Notes: generated from the sequence alone by a model not told the origin. Shown: positions 16,280 through 25,136, counted from the first letter of the stretch. The stretch: 34,400 nt of DNA from Burkholderia sp. H160 (GCA_000173575.1 ABYL01000074.1:1-34400); one strand, 5' to 3'. Program-made: numbers and translations.

Positions 16280-18781
16280 TCACGATCCCTGAGCCGCGCA
16301 TTCCCGGTGCAGCAGCTGAACGGTATCCGCCATGACGTTCCTGAGTTCAAACAGCCAGTTTTCTTCCGTTGGCCACCGGTGTTCTTTCGCTACGGGCACG
16401 TAGAGCCGCCTTACCAATCGGTGTAGCGCCGCTCCCCCAATGTTTGCGCTGACGCCAAGCAGCGAATGCAACGCTTCATGGGCGTCGCCCAGGTCGTTCG
16501 ACACGACGCTTGCGTCAAGCCGAGCAATTAGAGGATCAAGCGTCAAAAGATAATCGCCCACCAACTCCACGAGCAAGCCGTCTCTTTTCAACTCCTGAAG
16601 TCGATCGAGATCGAGGAGATTTTCACTTTGAACGACCGGTGCCTGGTCATTTCCCAATGCGTCGTCCGCGGCGTCGGGCGTCGCCACAGGCCACTGTAGG
16701 TCTGTCATGCCAGAACACACGTGCTGACGCAGCTTCTCTAAAAGGACCTCGCCGCGAACTGGCTTTGTCATGACATCGGTCATTCCTGCGTTAAACGCAG
16801 ATTCCACAGTGACCGCATCCGAGTACCCCGTCAGTGCGATGACCGGAATTGCGGACATATCCCCTGAATAGGAACGGATTGTCCGGGTCGTTTCCAAACC
16901 ACCGAGACCCGGCATGTTCAGGTCCAGTAAAATGACGTCGCATCGCTGCCCGCCGGCAATCATATCCAGCACTTCCTGGCCGTGATTCGCCTCGATGACC
17001 TCAATGCCGTACTTCTCCAGCCAGCCTCGTGCGATGCGCCGACCGCATTCGTCGTCATCCGCGAGAATAGCCGTCTTGCCCGCCAATACGTCGCGAGTCG
17101 TACTCGACCGGTCAAGATATGAGCGCAATGCCCGGACAAGGTCAGCATGTTTGCACGGTTTGGAGATCATTCCGGACATGCCCGATCTCTCGATCTTCAT
17201 GCGCACGAGGTGCGGCAGTTCGCTGGTACAGGCGAGGATCGGTACCGACCGGTGGCCGGGAACAACCCCGTTACGAATCAATTGCGTTGCAGCGTACCCG
17301 TCCAGCACGGGCATCCTCAAATCCATCACCACGAGGTCGTAGCGGGCCGCCCGCATGCGGTCAATGGCACATTGACCATCGTGCGCCTCGTCGATCTCCA
17401 GCCCGAGACCAGTAAGTTGCCTGCGCATCGCAGTACGCTGCATGGAGTCGTCGTCGACGATCAGTATCCGCTTCCCCGCAAAAATCGCGAGAGAGTCTCG
17501 CGCTGATACTTGAGCACGCTGGTCCTCCTCGGCTGATGCAGTTCGCGGAAATCGGAGAGTAAACCGGCTACCCGCGCCTTCAACCGAATCGCAAAAAATA
17601 TCTCCATTGAACGCCCCGATTACCCGCTTGCAGTAAGCGAGACCAAGGCCCGTACCACCAGCCTTGCCCGATGTCTGGAACGAGTCGAACAGACGCGGCA
17701 ATACTGATTGCGGTATGCCCGGTCCGGTATCGCTGACAAAGATATGACGCGCCTGCACCGCAACGACGACCTTCATTCCAGGATAGAGGCGGCGGTAATA
17801 AAGGGCGTTCTTCAAGAGGTTGAACAGGACGAAAATAAAAAGCGTCTCGTCGCCGCGGAACACGAAATCCTCGATGACCGAAAGCGACACAATCGCGCGC
17901 TCCTCTTCCGTTTCGTACGCATACTCAGCCAGCGCTTTCTGAACGGCATCGACAGCGTGAATGAGCGTAAATCTGCTGGTATCGATGGACTTTGCGTTCA
18001 CCTCGTCCAGTGTCATCGCAATGACCTGCAAGCCTCGCTGAACGGCGAGTTGGCCTTGAGACAGAAAAGCATGGAGATCATTGATCTGCTTTCTCGTCCA
18101 GGGCTGGTTGCAAGGGTCCGTCGTAGGCTCAGGTAGTGCCCGGCTTGCCCCATCGAGACTGTACTGGATCCGACTCAGTGGGGTCCGCATTTCGTGGGCA
18201 ATCGACCCTGCAAGAGCCGTCGCGACACGCAACTTTGCTTCCTGCAGTTGTCTTTCCGAAAACTTGAACAGACTTCCACCGACTACCACCAGAATGATTG
18301 TTGGCAATCTTGCTACATAATCCACAGGCAAATAAAGCTGATCCGTTGTTGCCAGGTAAAGCGCCACTCCCAAGCCTGTCCCCAAACACAACATGGTGAC
18401 CGTATTGCGCCAGTCGGTCAGCAGTACGAGAAAGAAAACCGCCATGAAACTATCTGCGATGAAAACAAGATTGCCGTGATTCTTCAGTGACATGAACACA
18501 TGGAAGAATGGCAGACAGTAAAGCACCACCGCATATGACCAGGCGAAGTAGTATTTTCTCAGTCGTGCCGGCCAGTACTCAGGCATCGCCGCCACCGCAC
18601 ACGACGCCGACGCAATCAACCTCAGGCTCAGATTGTCGTACGGTTGCGGAAGAAAACATCTATAGATCAGATAGAAAAGCGGGTACCCTATGGCGCCCAC
18701 TAGTCCGGCATACCTCAGAATCCCTTTTCTGTAATTGCAGTAGTCCTCGTAGCAGGCAAATAGCTCGCGTAGATATTTCAT
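16280..18781 (-). CDS. CqsS-like hybrid sensor histidine kinase with two receivers and an HPt domain
   Basis: 833 aa. Residues about 20-175 hold six membrane segments resembling the ligand domain of Vibrio CqsS, including GYPLFYLIY and [10 protein letters not shown] (CqsS: FPAYYFIW, PQSYENLGLR). Then the HisKA box with His196 ([11 protein letters not shown]), N box NLLKNALYY (321-329), G boxes DTGPGIP (351-357) and GGTGLGLAY (375-383); receiver 1 about 437-555 with Asp487 and Lys541; receiver 2 about 570-688 with Asp620 and Lys673; and an HPt about 720-830 with His772 in [11 protein letters not shown], where the usual Lys of HxLKG is Leu. CqsS has one receiver and uses a separate HPt, LuxU; here the relay is fused, so only an output regulator is missing, and none is adjacent. 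It follows the HO-like gene by 101 bp on the same strand. Sensing of a small diffusible signal is inferred from the input domain. Confidence 0.85.
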   Translation of the reverse strand: MKYLRELFACYEDYCNYRKGILRYAGLVGAIGYPLFYLIYRCFLPQPYDNLSLRLIASASCAVAAMPEYWPARLRKYYFAWSYAVVLYCLPFFHVFMSLKNHGNLVFIADSFMAVFFLVLLTDWRNTVTMLCLGTGLGVALYLATTDQLYLPVDYVARLPTIILVVVGGSLFKFSERQLQEAKLRVATALAGSIAHEMRTPLSRIQYSLDGASRALPEPTTDPCNQPWTRKQINDLHAFLSQGQLAVQRGLQVIAMTLDEVNAKSIDTSRFTLIHAVDAVQKALAEYAYETEEERAIVSLSVIEDFVFRGDETLFIFVLFNLLKNALYYRRLYPGMKVVVAVQARHIFVSDTGPGIPQSVLPRLFDSFQTSGKAGGTGLGLAYCKRVIGAFNGDIFCDSVEGAGSRFTLRFPRTASAEEDQRAQVSARDSLAIFAGKRILIVDDDSMQRTAMRRQLTGLGLEIDEAHDGQCAIDRMRAARYDLVVMDLRMPVLDGYAATQLIRNGVVPGHRSVPILACTSELPHLVRMKIERSGMSGMISKPCKHADLVRALRSYLDRSSTTRDVLAGKTAILADDDECGRRIARGWLEKYGIEVIEANHGQEVLDMIAGGQRCDVILLDLNMPGLGGLETTRTIRSYSGDMSAIPVIALTGYSDAVTVESAFNAGMTDVMTKPVRGEVLLEKLRQHVCSGMTDLQWPVATPDAADDALGNDQAPVVQSENLLDLDRLQELKRDGLLVELVGDYLLTLDPLIARLDASVVSNDLGDAHEALHSLLGVSANIGGAALHRLVRRLYVPVAKEHRWPTEENWLFELRNVMADTVQLLHRECAAQGS

Positions 18782-18882
18782 GAGGCTTTCACCCGGGGAA
18801 GAGGGCCGGGAAGCAGTCTTGAGGGCCTGAGATAAATGTGGATCGGGGAGGCGCTTTGCTCGGCCGGCGCTCCCCCTCTGGT

Positions 18883-19539
18883 TTATAGGTGTCGCTGCGC
18901 GACCTGCTCCAGCATCTGCCCGGTCAGGAACAGCGTCGTCTCAGCAGTTGACCGAACCAGCGCCTGGTCCGCAGATGTCGTTGCATAACGCGCGATACAT
19001 TCTTCCACTTGAACAATGTGCTTCTTGTCTATCGTGGAGTGAGCAACAAAAAAGGACATATTTTTATCGGAGAGCGAGAGGTCGCTGCGAAACTTTCCGA
19101 GAGCATCCCCGATGTTCTCGTACACGCTTTCCGCCCAGAAACTGTAGCCAAGCCGTGCAATGGGACCGTACTTGAGCGCCACGAAGTACAAATACCCGAT
19201 TAACGCCTCAGTTGCTGGAAGGGGCGGGCGTCCCAGTTCAGCCCTGTCAAGCAGGCCAACACTTTCGAGATCGTGGGCGGCCATGCGCTCGTGCCCGAGT
19301 TCTTCTGCTGCGTGGTGGTATGCAAACCTCAGCAGACCCTCAGGCGCGTTGACGAAAGCCGTGACGGCCTGGTTCATCGAATTGTGCTTCGTGTAATGGT
19401 GAATCTCTATCATTAAATCACGATACAACTCCCTGGTTACTGGCCTCTCCATGACGCGATTCCAGAATCGGCCGCCCCTGATCTGCTCCCAGTGCTGATT
19501 GACCGTTTGCCGCAGTGAGTTAATGAATTCATTTTGCAT
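18883..19539 (-). CDS. Heme-oxygenase-like diiron oxidase (TenA/PqqC/UndA superfamily)
   Basis: 218 aa, all-helical iron-containing redox enzyme. Candidate metal ligands are in place: Glu45 (EIHHYT), His76/Glu80/His83 (HHAAEELGH), Glu137 (WAESVYENIG), and His167, Asp171, His174 (AHSTIDKKH). The H-x3-D-x2-H spacing in the last helix is the one I recall for the chlamydial CADD protein, and E-x2-H in the middle helix occurs in UndA. These enzymes use O2 to oxidise or cleave fatty acids or amino acids. It lies between the acyltransferase gene (49 bp away) and the sensor (101 bp) on the same strand, which suggests it modifies the acyl or acyl-amino-acid product of the former. A TenA-type thiaminase is less likely: no thiamine genes are near. 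Substrate unknown. Confidence 0.82.
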   Translation of the reverse strand: MQNEFINSLRQTVNQHWEQIRGGRFWNRVMERPVTRELYRDLMIEIHHYTKHNSMNQAVTAFVNAPEGLLRFAYHHAAEELGHERMAAHDLESVGLLDRAELGRPPLPATEALIGYLYFVALKYGPIARLGYSFWAESVYENIGDALGKFRSDLSLSDKNMSFFVAHSTIDKKHIVQVEECIARYATTSADQALVRSTAETTLFLTGQMLEQVAQRHL

Positions 19540-19588
19540 CGCTTTCTTCCTTTATTATGTCTTTTGGTCGTTCTCAAACAATACAAGG

Positions 19589-20202
19589 TTAAGCCGGATA
19601 GCTACCCATCAAGGCCCTCGAAACATTCGGGATTGAGCCGTGAATGAGCGTGTACGTCTTGTCTGATCCAGCCAGTGGTACGTTCGTGGCGAGCGCCGAA
19701 AACCCGAATCTGCGGTAAAGCCGGCTCAGCACATGTGAACAGGAGGCATGAAAATTCTTGCCGGAAGAGTTTTCACAGACAAAGCAAAGCGCCAGCACCA
19801 GGCATTTTTTTAGCACCTCCTGGCCATGTCTGAAGTCAGGGTCGAGTACGAGGCGCCCCACTTCCCAACTGTCTTCCAGCAGTGACGGATCTATGTTTTC
19901 GCTCTTATGCAGCTTTTCCGTTAGCGTCAAATCATGCGTCATAGGCACAAAGCGCATTGTGCCGATTAGTTGACCGTCCTGTTCGAACGCCACTGAAATT
20001 CCAATGTCGTCTCTTTTTTTTCGTCACTATGAAAAGAGGGATTCAGTTTAGCGTGTACAGATAGATCGATCTCTTGCCGCAAACGCTGCACTGCGCCAAC
20101 GTCAGAAGCGGCTTCCAGGTGCCGCAAAACAATCTCTTGTGCCCCAAGTGACGGCGGTATGAACGGAAACTGATTTCGTACCTGAAATGTATCCAGTAGC
20201 AT
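19589..20202 (-). pseudogene. FeeM-like N-acyl amino acid synthase / GNAT, frameshifted at an A8 tract
   Basis: Two overlapping minus-strand frames together make one protein of about 204 aa. The first (20202 to 19966, start ATG after AGGGGA) reads IVLRHLEAASDVGAVQRLRQ and runs to NPSFHSDEKK. The second, from about 20015 to 19589, continues as KRDDIGISVAFEQDGQLIG, EVGRLVLDPDFR and LYRRFGF, the pattern of FeeM-type and autoinducer-synthase-like acyltransferases. The break is exactly at a run of eight A (genomic T8, 20014-20021); a ninth A would join both frames and give the D-D-I-G-I-S-V-A strand expected for the family. It could be an inactivating indel, transcriptional slippage, or a sequencing error. 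It heads the unit with the HO-like oxidase and CqsS-like sensor and would supply an N-acyl compound. Confidence 0.7.
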
Positions 20203-20644
20203 ATGATTTCCCCTGTATTGAAGCGAGAGCCAATAACGCCTCAGTCAGCCGGTGTTCGAAGCACCGCACAGCGGCGTCCTTGTTGAAGGTTGGACCGCAC
20301 TTCTGTGCTGATTCCCCACCGTACCAACGTCAAGCATGCCAGATCTGCAACTGATTTGACTTGAACCGCATTTGTGGACGCAGCCGGCATCATGACATTT
20401 AGAACAATAACGTGCGGGCCTGAAAATAGCATCTGTTTTTGCGATCATTAATGCTGATTGCATATTTTTCGTATGAGAGAACCAACGCCTCTCTCCCGCG
20501 GCCCGCTTTACTTCGACGAAGGGACCGAACTATATGCAGATGGCATGTAGATGGACGATCATTTTCTCGCCAGCAGGTCGACGATGCCCCGATATGCCGT
20601 GCCGCGCGCTGCCGCCAGAAGAGGCGGTTTCTCTTCGTGAATCC
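20203..20644. other. AT-rich intergenic stretch upstream of the acyltransferase gene
   Basis: About 440 bp. It must hold the promoter of the acyltransferase-oxidase-sensor unit. A minus-strand frame of 63 codons (20432 to 20241, with VIVLNVMMPAASTNAVQVKS) ends 38 bp before the acyltransferase start, but has no ribosome site and no recognisable similarity, so I do not call it a gene. The right half contains the unrecognisable continuation of the flavoprotein stub. Confidence 0.35.
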
Positions 20645-20794
20645 TCAGTAGCTCGCGCCGCCGCCGAAGGCATCCACGGACAATACTTTGAGGCCGTTCT
20701 TCGCCGCCTGGAGCGCAGCACTCACGCCAGCGCCGCCATAGCCGACCACGACGAAATCAGCGCGAATGTCCCAAGCCATCTGTTCGGATGACAT
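20645..20794 (-). pseudogene. N-terminal stub of an FAD-dependent (fumarate reductase/ketosteroid dehydrogenase-like) oxidoreductase
   Basis: 49 codons starting MSSEQMAWDIRADFVVVGYG and continuing GAGVSAALQAAKNGLKVLSV, then an early stop after GGGASY. This is the dinucleotide-binding start (GxGxxG with the following acidic strand end) of the flavoprotein family that includes fumarate reductase and 3-ketosteroid dehydrogenase, whose members are about 500-580 aa. The sequence after the stop shows no further similarity in any frame. Only the 5' end of the gene survives, next to the AT-rich module. Confidence 0.7.
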
Positions 20795-20812
20795 CGACGC
20801 GCGGCCCGCGAA

Positions 20813-21310
20813 TTAAGCGATGCCGCGTTCCGATACCGCGCTCAGACTTAGCGCCGTCTTCTTCAGGTTGCCGCAGAAGATATTTTCGAAACCATCCGCG
20901 GGGCTGGTTCGCACGACGAGCGCATAGTCTCCCGAACGCAATTCGTCCAGTGCAATGGGCACCCTCTTGGACATCCATCTGCTGATCTGCGGGACATGAT
21001 CGCCGAGGACAACCTGGTCGTTCATTGCAATCACGGGGTTGGGCCCGAGGTCGCCACACATGCCCGGATAGATGTAGGTATCAAAATGCGGAGGAAGTGC
21101 CACGTTCGAGGGCACGCCGCCCACAAAGAGCACTATTTCTGTCGCGTTGCCCGCCGACACCAATGTCGCTTGCGCAATCTTTCCCGCATTTTGCGATGTC
21201 GCGGTAAGCGGAACATTGAACCGCTCACTGGGTGGGCTTGCTATTGTCGTGCTGCAAACCGATGTCAACGCGCAAACGCTTGTAAACGTCGGCAAGGATA
21301 TTCCTTTCAT
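20813..21310 (-). CDS. Small secreted protein of unknown function
   Basis: 165 aa. The ATG at 21310 has a strong GGAGG site six bases upstream. The first 25 residues form a signal peptide (MKGIS, then a hydrophobic stretch to about TTIASPP). The mature part is beta-rich: FNVPLTATSQNAGKIAQATL, IVLFVGGVP and YALVVRTSPADG, with two Cys motifs (YPGMCGDLG and NIFCGNL) that could pair in the periplasm. From memory, similar proteins with the same FCG tail occur in Burkholderiaceae without assigned function; it also has a loose resemblance to CHRD-type domains. It is not clearly linked to either neighbour. Confidence 0.75.
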   Translation of the reverse strand: MKGISLPTFTSVCALTSVCSTTIASPPSERFNVPLTATSQNAGKIAQATLVSAGNATEIVLFVGGVPSNVALPPHFDTYIYPGMCGDLGPNPVIAMNDQVVLGDHVPQISRWMSKRVPIALDELRSGDYALVVRTSPADGFENIFCGNLKKTALSLSAVSERGIA

Positions 21311-21717
21311 CGCCGACCTCCTTCATCAAGCACTCGCCATAGAGCGATTTGACTATAGTCCGTTTCTGGACGTTTGCTTGATTCAGATGGACGAATCCTG
21401 GCGACGTGACGGAACTCCGTTATTCGGCAAGGCGGCTCTGACTAATGTACGTCTATATGCTTTTCCAGCGTCTCCGTGAATCGCTTAGCGCGCTCTTCAA
21501 TCGACTTCAGAATTGCGAGGCTCCGCTCGCAAAGGCATGCACCGGACACCCGCCGGATGATAAATGTACGCCACGCAGTCGAACCCCTCTGCCATTGCAC
21601 TTTCCACGCTGGCCATCGAATGGCCCCCTGCAGGAAAGGCCAGAGACAAGCGCGAATGGACTAGACGCGCCTGAGCCACGAACACGAGCATTCGCAGGAA
21701 GCGAACGCCCGCAAAAC
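21311..21717. other. Intergenic region between the secreted-protein and DapA-family genes
   Basis: About 400 bp. The part next to 21310 would carry the promoter of the secreted protein; TATAGT (minus strand, genomic about 21353-21358) is a possible -10. A minus-strand frame beginning at a TTG overlapping the DapA stop (21721 to 21497) has no recognisable similarity and no ribosome site. I see no gene here with confidence. Confidence 0.35.
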
Positions 21718-22665
21718 TCAAAGCGCCGCGATCCGCTCCCGGAAACGCTCGGTTCCCGCGACGATCTTGTCCAGCACGGCATCGAGCGCCCAGAACCGTT
21801 CGCGCACGTCATAGTCGATCACGCGGCAGCGAATCGAATCGAACGTGCCGATACGCTGGTGGTACATCTTCGCGAGCGCCGGATAGCCGAGCGCTTCAGA
21901 CACAGCCGCGACGACGAGAAACGTCGATAGTTCTTCGGCCAGCAGCGGATCTTCCGCGCTACGGTTGCGCAGCCATTGATACAGATCGGGGTGGAAGTTG
22001 GTGAACACGCCGTTGAAGCCCGCCGAGCCCGCTTTCATCGCATCCCACGCAATCGCCGCGTTCGCGTTGAGAATTTTCAGCGGCGAGCCTTGAGCCAGCG
22101 CGACACGGCGTTTCACGGTCGCGAGATCGCAGCTCACGTCTTTGAGCATCACGAAGCGGCCGGTATCGATGCAGGCCTTCAGCTCGTCATCGGTGAGCAG
22201 GCGCCGATACGGCGCGGGGCATTCATACAAGCCCAGCGGCAGATCAGACGGCAGCTTCGACAACAGCCGATTCAGACTCGCAAGAAACGTCTGCGAGCCT
22301 TCGCGCTTGGGGTCCAGGTGATTCGTCACCAGCACGACGCCCTGCGCGCCCGAATCCGCTGCAACGCGCAGCTCTTCGGCCTGTGCATCGAAATCGTCGC
22401 TGATATGACCGGATGCGACGACGGGCACACGCCCCGCCACTTTCTCGACGACGAAGCGCGCCAGCGCGCCGCGCTCGGCGAGACTCAGAAACTGCATCTC
22501 GCTCGACTGCGCGACGGCGAACAGCGCGTCCGAGCCTTTCGCCAGATACCACTCGATCAGCCTCTCGAGGCCCGCGTAGTCGATCGTGCCGTCGTCGTGG
22601 AATGGCGTCAGCATCACGGGCACGATGCCCTCGATTGGGCCGGTCGTTTTCGCTTTATCGATCAT
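21718..22665 (-). CDS. DapA-family (dihydrodipicolinate synthase / N-acetylneuraminate lyase) aldolase
   Basis: 315 aa from the ATG at 22665, which has AAGGAG six bases upstream; an upstream ATG would add ten residues. Class I aldolase TIM barrel: Schiff-base Lys175 (MLKDVSCD) and Tyr147 (LYECPAPY) are present; the early phosphate/carboxylate loop reads AQSSEM where true DapA has GTTGE, so lysine synthesis is unlikely. It is the third gene of the ribokinase-MFS-aldolase unit, 57 bp after the MFS gene. A 2-oxo sugar acid aldolase or dehydratase role is the likely reading; the exact substrate is open. Confidence 0.87.
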   Translation of the reverse strand: MIDKAKTTGPIEGIVPVMLTPFHDDGTIDYAGLERLIEWYLAKGSDALFAVAQSSEMQFLSLAERGALARFVVEKVAGRVPVVASGHISDDFDAQAEELRVAADSGAQGVVLVTNHLDPKREGSQTFLASLNRLLSKLPSDLPLGLYECPAPYRRLLTDDELKACIDTGRFVMLKDVSCDLATVKRRVALAQGSPLKILNANAAIAWDAMKAGSAGFNGVFTNFHPDLYQWLRNRSAEDPLLAEELSTFLVVAAVSEALGYPALAKMYHQRIGTFDSIRCRVIDYDVRERFWALDAVLDKIVAGTERFRERIAAL

Positions 22666-22722
22666 TGGATTCTCCTTGAATACATAGATCTGCACGGCAC
22701 GGGGGCGCTCGCTCGAGATCCG

Positions 22723-24045
22723 TCATACCGGAAGCTCGGCGGGCACGCTCGACGTGTCATGCTCGGGAATGGGTTTCTTGACCAGCAGCAGATAGGACAT
22801 CGCGCCAACGAATGCAATGCCCGCCGCCGTCAATAGCGCCGGGACGAACGACGTCGCTTGCGCGATAAAGCCGGTCACGATCGGTGCGAGCGCGCCACCC
22901 AGAAAGCCGCCGAAGTTCTGCAACGCGCCGAGCGATGCGATCCGGCTGGGCGGTGCGGCCGCCGTCGCCAATGCCCACGATGCAGCGGATGCCGCATTCG
23001 CCAGAAAGATCACCACCGAGATGCAGGCGATCGCGATCGTATTGCTCTCTACGAGCGCGGCGGGAATCGTGAACGCGACCATGCCGAGCATCGCGATCAC
23101 GACGGCATTGCGGCGGCTCACGACGGGCGAACTGCTGCGCTTCGTGATCAGATCGGAGAACCAGCCCGCGAGCAGCGCACCGACGAAGCCGCACAGGAAC
23201 GGCACAGACGCGGCGATGCCGGTGCGTGCGAGGCTCATATGGCGCTCCATCGTCAGATAGCCGGGCAGCCAGGTCAGATAGACCCAGTTCAGGTACACCG
23301 AACCGAAGAAGCCGATCAACATGCCCCACGTCGTGCCGTAAGAAAACAGCGCGCGCCATTCGACGAACGTGAGCTTCGGCGCAGGGCCGGCCGCCGGTTC
23401 GGCATCGGCGTCGAGATAGTCTCGTTCTTCGCGGCTCAGCGCCTGCCTGTCCGGGTCACGATAGAGCGCGAACCAGACGACAGCCATCACGAGCCCAAGC
23501 GCGCCCGTCACGACGAACGCCCAGCGCCAGTTGAACGTGAGGATCAGCACCGACAGGCACAGCGGCGCCAGCGCGCTGCCGAGCGGCGATGCCGAGTTGA
23601 AGATGCCCGTCGGCGTGCCGCGCGACTTCAGCGGAAACCAGTTGCTCACGACACGCGCTGCCGACGGAAACTGCGGCGCCTCGCCGATACCCAGCACGAT
23701 GCGCGCGAGCACGAAGAAGCCAAACGTCGATACGAGGCCGCCCGCAATCTGCGCGAGCGACCACACGATCAGCCCTACGCCGAGCAGGCGGCGCGGCCCG
23801 ATCCGGTCGACGAGGCCGCCCACCGGCAACTGGCACAGCGCATAGCTCCACGAGAAGGCGGACAGCAGCAGACCCATCTGCCCCAGCGAGAGACCGAGGT
23901 CTTCCCGTATCAATTGATTCGCGACCGCGAGCGTGCCGCGGTCCAGATAGTTGACGATACCGCTGGCCATCAGCAGCGCAAGTGCGATGGTCTGCGCGCG
24001 TCGAATGCGCGGTGGAGCGGTCGGGCGTTCAGAGGTCGTGTCCAC
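22723..24045 (-). CDS. MFS transporter, ACS (anion:cation symporter) family
   Basis: 440 aa, 12 predicted membrane segments. Typical ACS features: NYLDRGTLAVANQ in helix 1 (33-45), GGLVDRIGPRRLLG as motif A near 76-89, and GIGEAPQFPSAARVVSNWFP near 121-140, which is a hallmark of the hexuronate/galactonate/glucarate and aromatic acid carriers. The start is a GTG at 24045, with GGAGACAG nine bases upstream. It lies between the kinase and the aldolase and probably imports the sugar acid or related compound they degrade. Confidence 0.9.
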   Translation of the reverse strand: MDTTSERPTAPPRIRRAQTIALALLMASGIVNYLDRGTLAVANQLIREDLGLSLGQMGLLLSAFSWSYALCQLPVGGLVDRIGPRRLLGVGLIVWSLAQIAGGLVSTFGFFVLARIVLGIGEAPQFPSAARVVSNWFPLKSRGTPTGIFNSASPLGSALAPLCLSVLILTFNWRWAFVVTGALGLVMAVVWFALYRDPDRQALSREERDYLDADAEPAAGPAPKLTFVEWRALFSYGTTWGMLIGFFGSVYLNWVYLTWLPGYLTMERHMSLARTGIAASVPFLCGFVGALLAGWFSDLITKRSSSPVVSRRNAVVIAMLGMVAFTIPAALVESNTIAIACISVVIFLANAASAASWALATAAAPPSRIASLGALQNFGGFLGGALAPIVTGFIAQATSFVPALLTAAGIAFVGAMSYLLLVKKPIPEHDTSSVPAELPV

Positions 24046-24146
24046 GTTTGCTGTCTCCGTCTATTGTATGAATGCGATGGTTGTTCACTGCCAGTTGCAA
24101 TGCCATTTCACTGCTCGTTCAATGCGCGGGCTTCGACGCCCACCCA

Positions 24147-25085
24147 TCAAGCCTGGCTGACGCTGCCTTCTTCCAGTTCCGCGCGAAACGGAATGGACGT
24201 CTGCGCGCCTGCGCGCGTCACGCTTACCGCCGCCGCGCGCTGACCGAAAGCAATCGACTGCTGCATCGATGCGCCGCTGGCGCGTTCGACCGCAAAGCCG
24301 CCTGCAAAGGTGTCGCCTGCCGCCGTCGTATCGACGACGCGCACGCTCGGCGCCGCCATCTGCCCGCTGCCGTCCGCGCCAGCCCAGATGACGCCTTGTG
24401 CGCCGAGCGTCACGATCACGTTGCGCACGCCCTTGCCGAGCAAGGCATCGGCGGCGAAGCGGGCGCTCGGCACGCCGTTCACGGGCATTTCGGTCAATAG
24501 CTCGGCTTCCGTTTCGTTGACGAGCAAATAGTCGATCCGTCTGTACAGCGCGTCGTCCAAGGGCTGCGCCGGCGCGGGATTGAGCAGGATCGGCGTGCCG
24601 TTGCGCGCGGCGATCTCGATCGCGCGCTCGACGGTCGCGAGCGGCACTTCCAGTTGGCAGATCAGCATGTCGGCGCTCGCGATCAGGTCAGCAGCGGCAT
24701 CGACATCTGCAGCGCTCAACTGAGCATTCGCCCCCGGCGCAACGACGATGCTGTTCGAGCCGTCGCTGCCCACCGTGATCGACGCGATGCCGCTCGGTTG
24801 GCCCGCGACCCTATGCACGTGAGCAAGGTCGATGCGCTCGCGGTACAAGGCGTCGCACAGCAACGTGCCGAACGCATCGGTTCCGACACAGCCGACCATC
24901 GCGACGTTCGCGCCCAGCCGCGCTGCCGCGACGGCCTGGTTCGCGCCCTTGCCGCCATTGACGGTCTCGAAGCGGTCGCCGAGCAGCGTCTCGCCTCGCG
25001 ACGGCAGACGCGGCGCGTGGACCACGAGATCCATGTTGGCGCTTCCAACTACGACGACCAGGGGTGCAGCGGCAGATGAACTCAT
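24147..25085 (-). CDS. rbsK: PfkB-family sugar kinase (ribokinase-like)
   Basis: 312 aa. Ribokinase signatures: NMDLVV (17-22), NGGKGANQA (43-51), NPAPAQPL (169-176), NETE (190-193) and DTTAAGDTFAGGF (252-264) with catalytic Asp258. All catalytic parts are intact. It is first in the unit with the MFS and aldolase genes and diverges from the lacI gene across two operators. There are no rbsDACB genes, and an MFS plus a DapA-type aldolase is not the normal ribose set-up, so it may phosphorylate another sugar or a nucleoside-derived pentose. Confidence 0.88.
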   Translation of the reverse strand: MSSSAAAPLVVVVGSANMDLVVHAPRLPSRGETLLGDRFETVNGGKGANQAVAAARLGANVAMVGCVGTDAFGTLLCDALYRERIDLAHVHRVAGQPSGIASITVGSDGSNSIVVAPGANAQLSAADVDAAADLIASADMLICQLEVPLATVERAIEIAARNGTPILLNPAPAQPLDDALYRRIDYLLVNETEAELLTEMPVNGVPSARFAADALLGKGVRNVIVTLGAQGVIWAGADGSGQMAAPSVRVVDTTAAGDTFAGGFAVERASGASMQQSIAFGQRAAAVSVTRAGAQTSIPFRAELEEGSVSQA

Positions 25086-25122
25086 GGCTGATGCGATGGT
25101 TGCGATTGACGGGCGGTATTAG

Positions 25123-25136
25123 TGTTAGCGCTTACA
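25123..25136. promoter_or_regulatory. LacI-type operator O1 (next to rbsK)
   Basis: TGTTAGCGCTTACA, a 14-bp near-palindrome centred on AGCGCT, with the central CG typical of LacI/GalR operators. It lies 38-51 bp upstream of the rbsK start and shares 12 of its 14 bases in common with the second site in this region. Confidence 0.8.

Noticed and set aside
20241-20432. Minus-strand frame with VLNVMMP resembling a receiver phosphorylation motif
   Set aside because: Nothing else of a receiver domain surrounds it, there is no ribosome site, and Asn replaces the phospho-acceptor Asp; treated as chance.
22858-24243. Plus-strand open frame of about 460 codons antisense to the MFS gene
   Set aside because: Composition (Arg, His, Asp, Gln) is that of a mirror frame of a membrane protein; no ribosome site.
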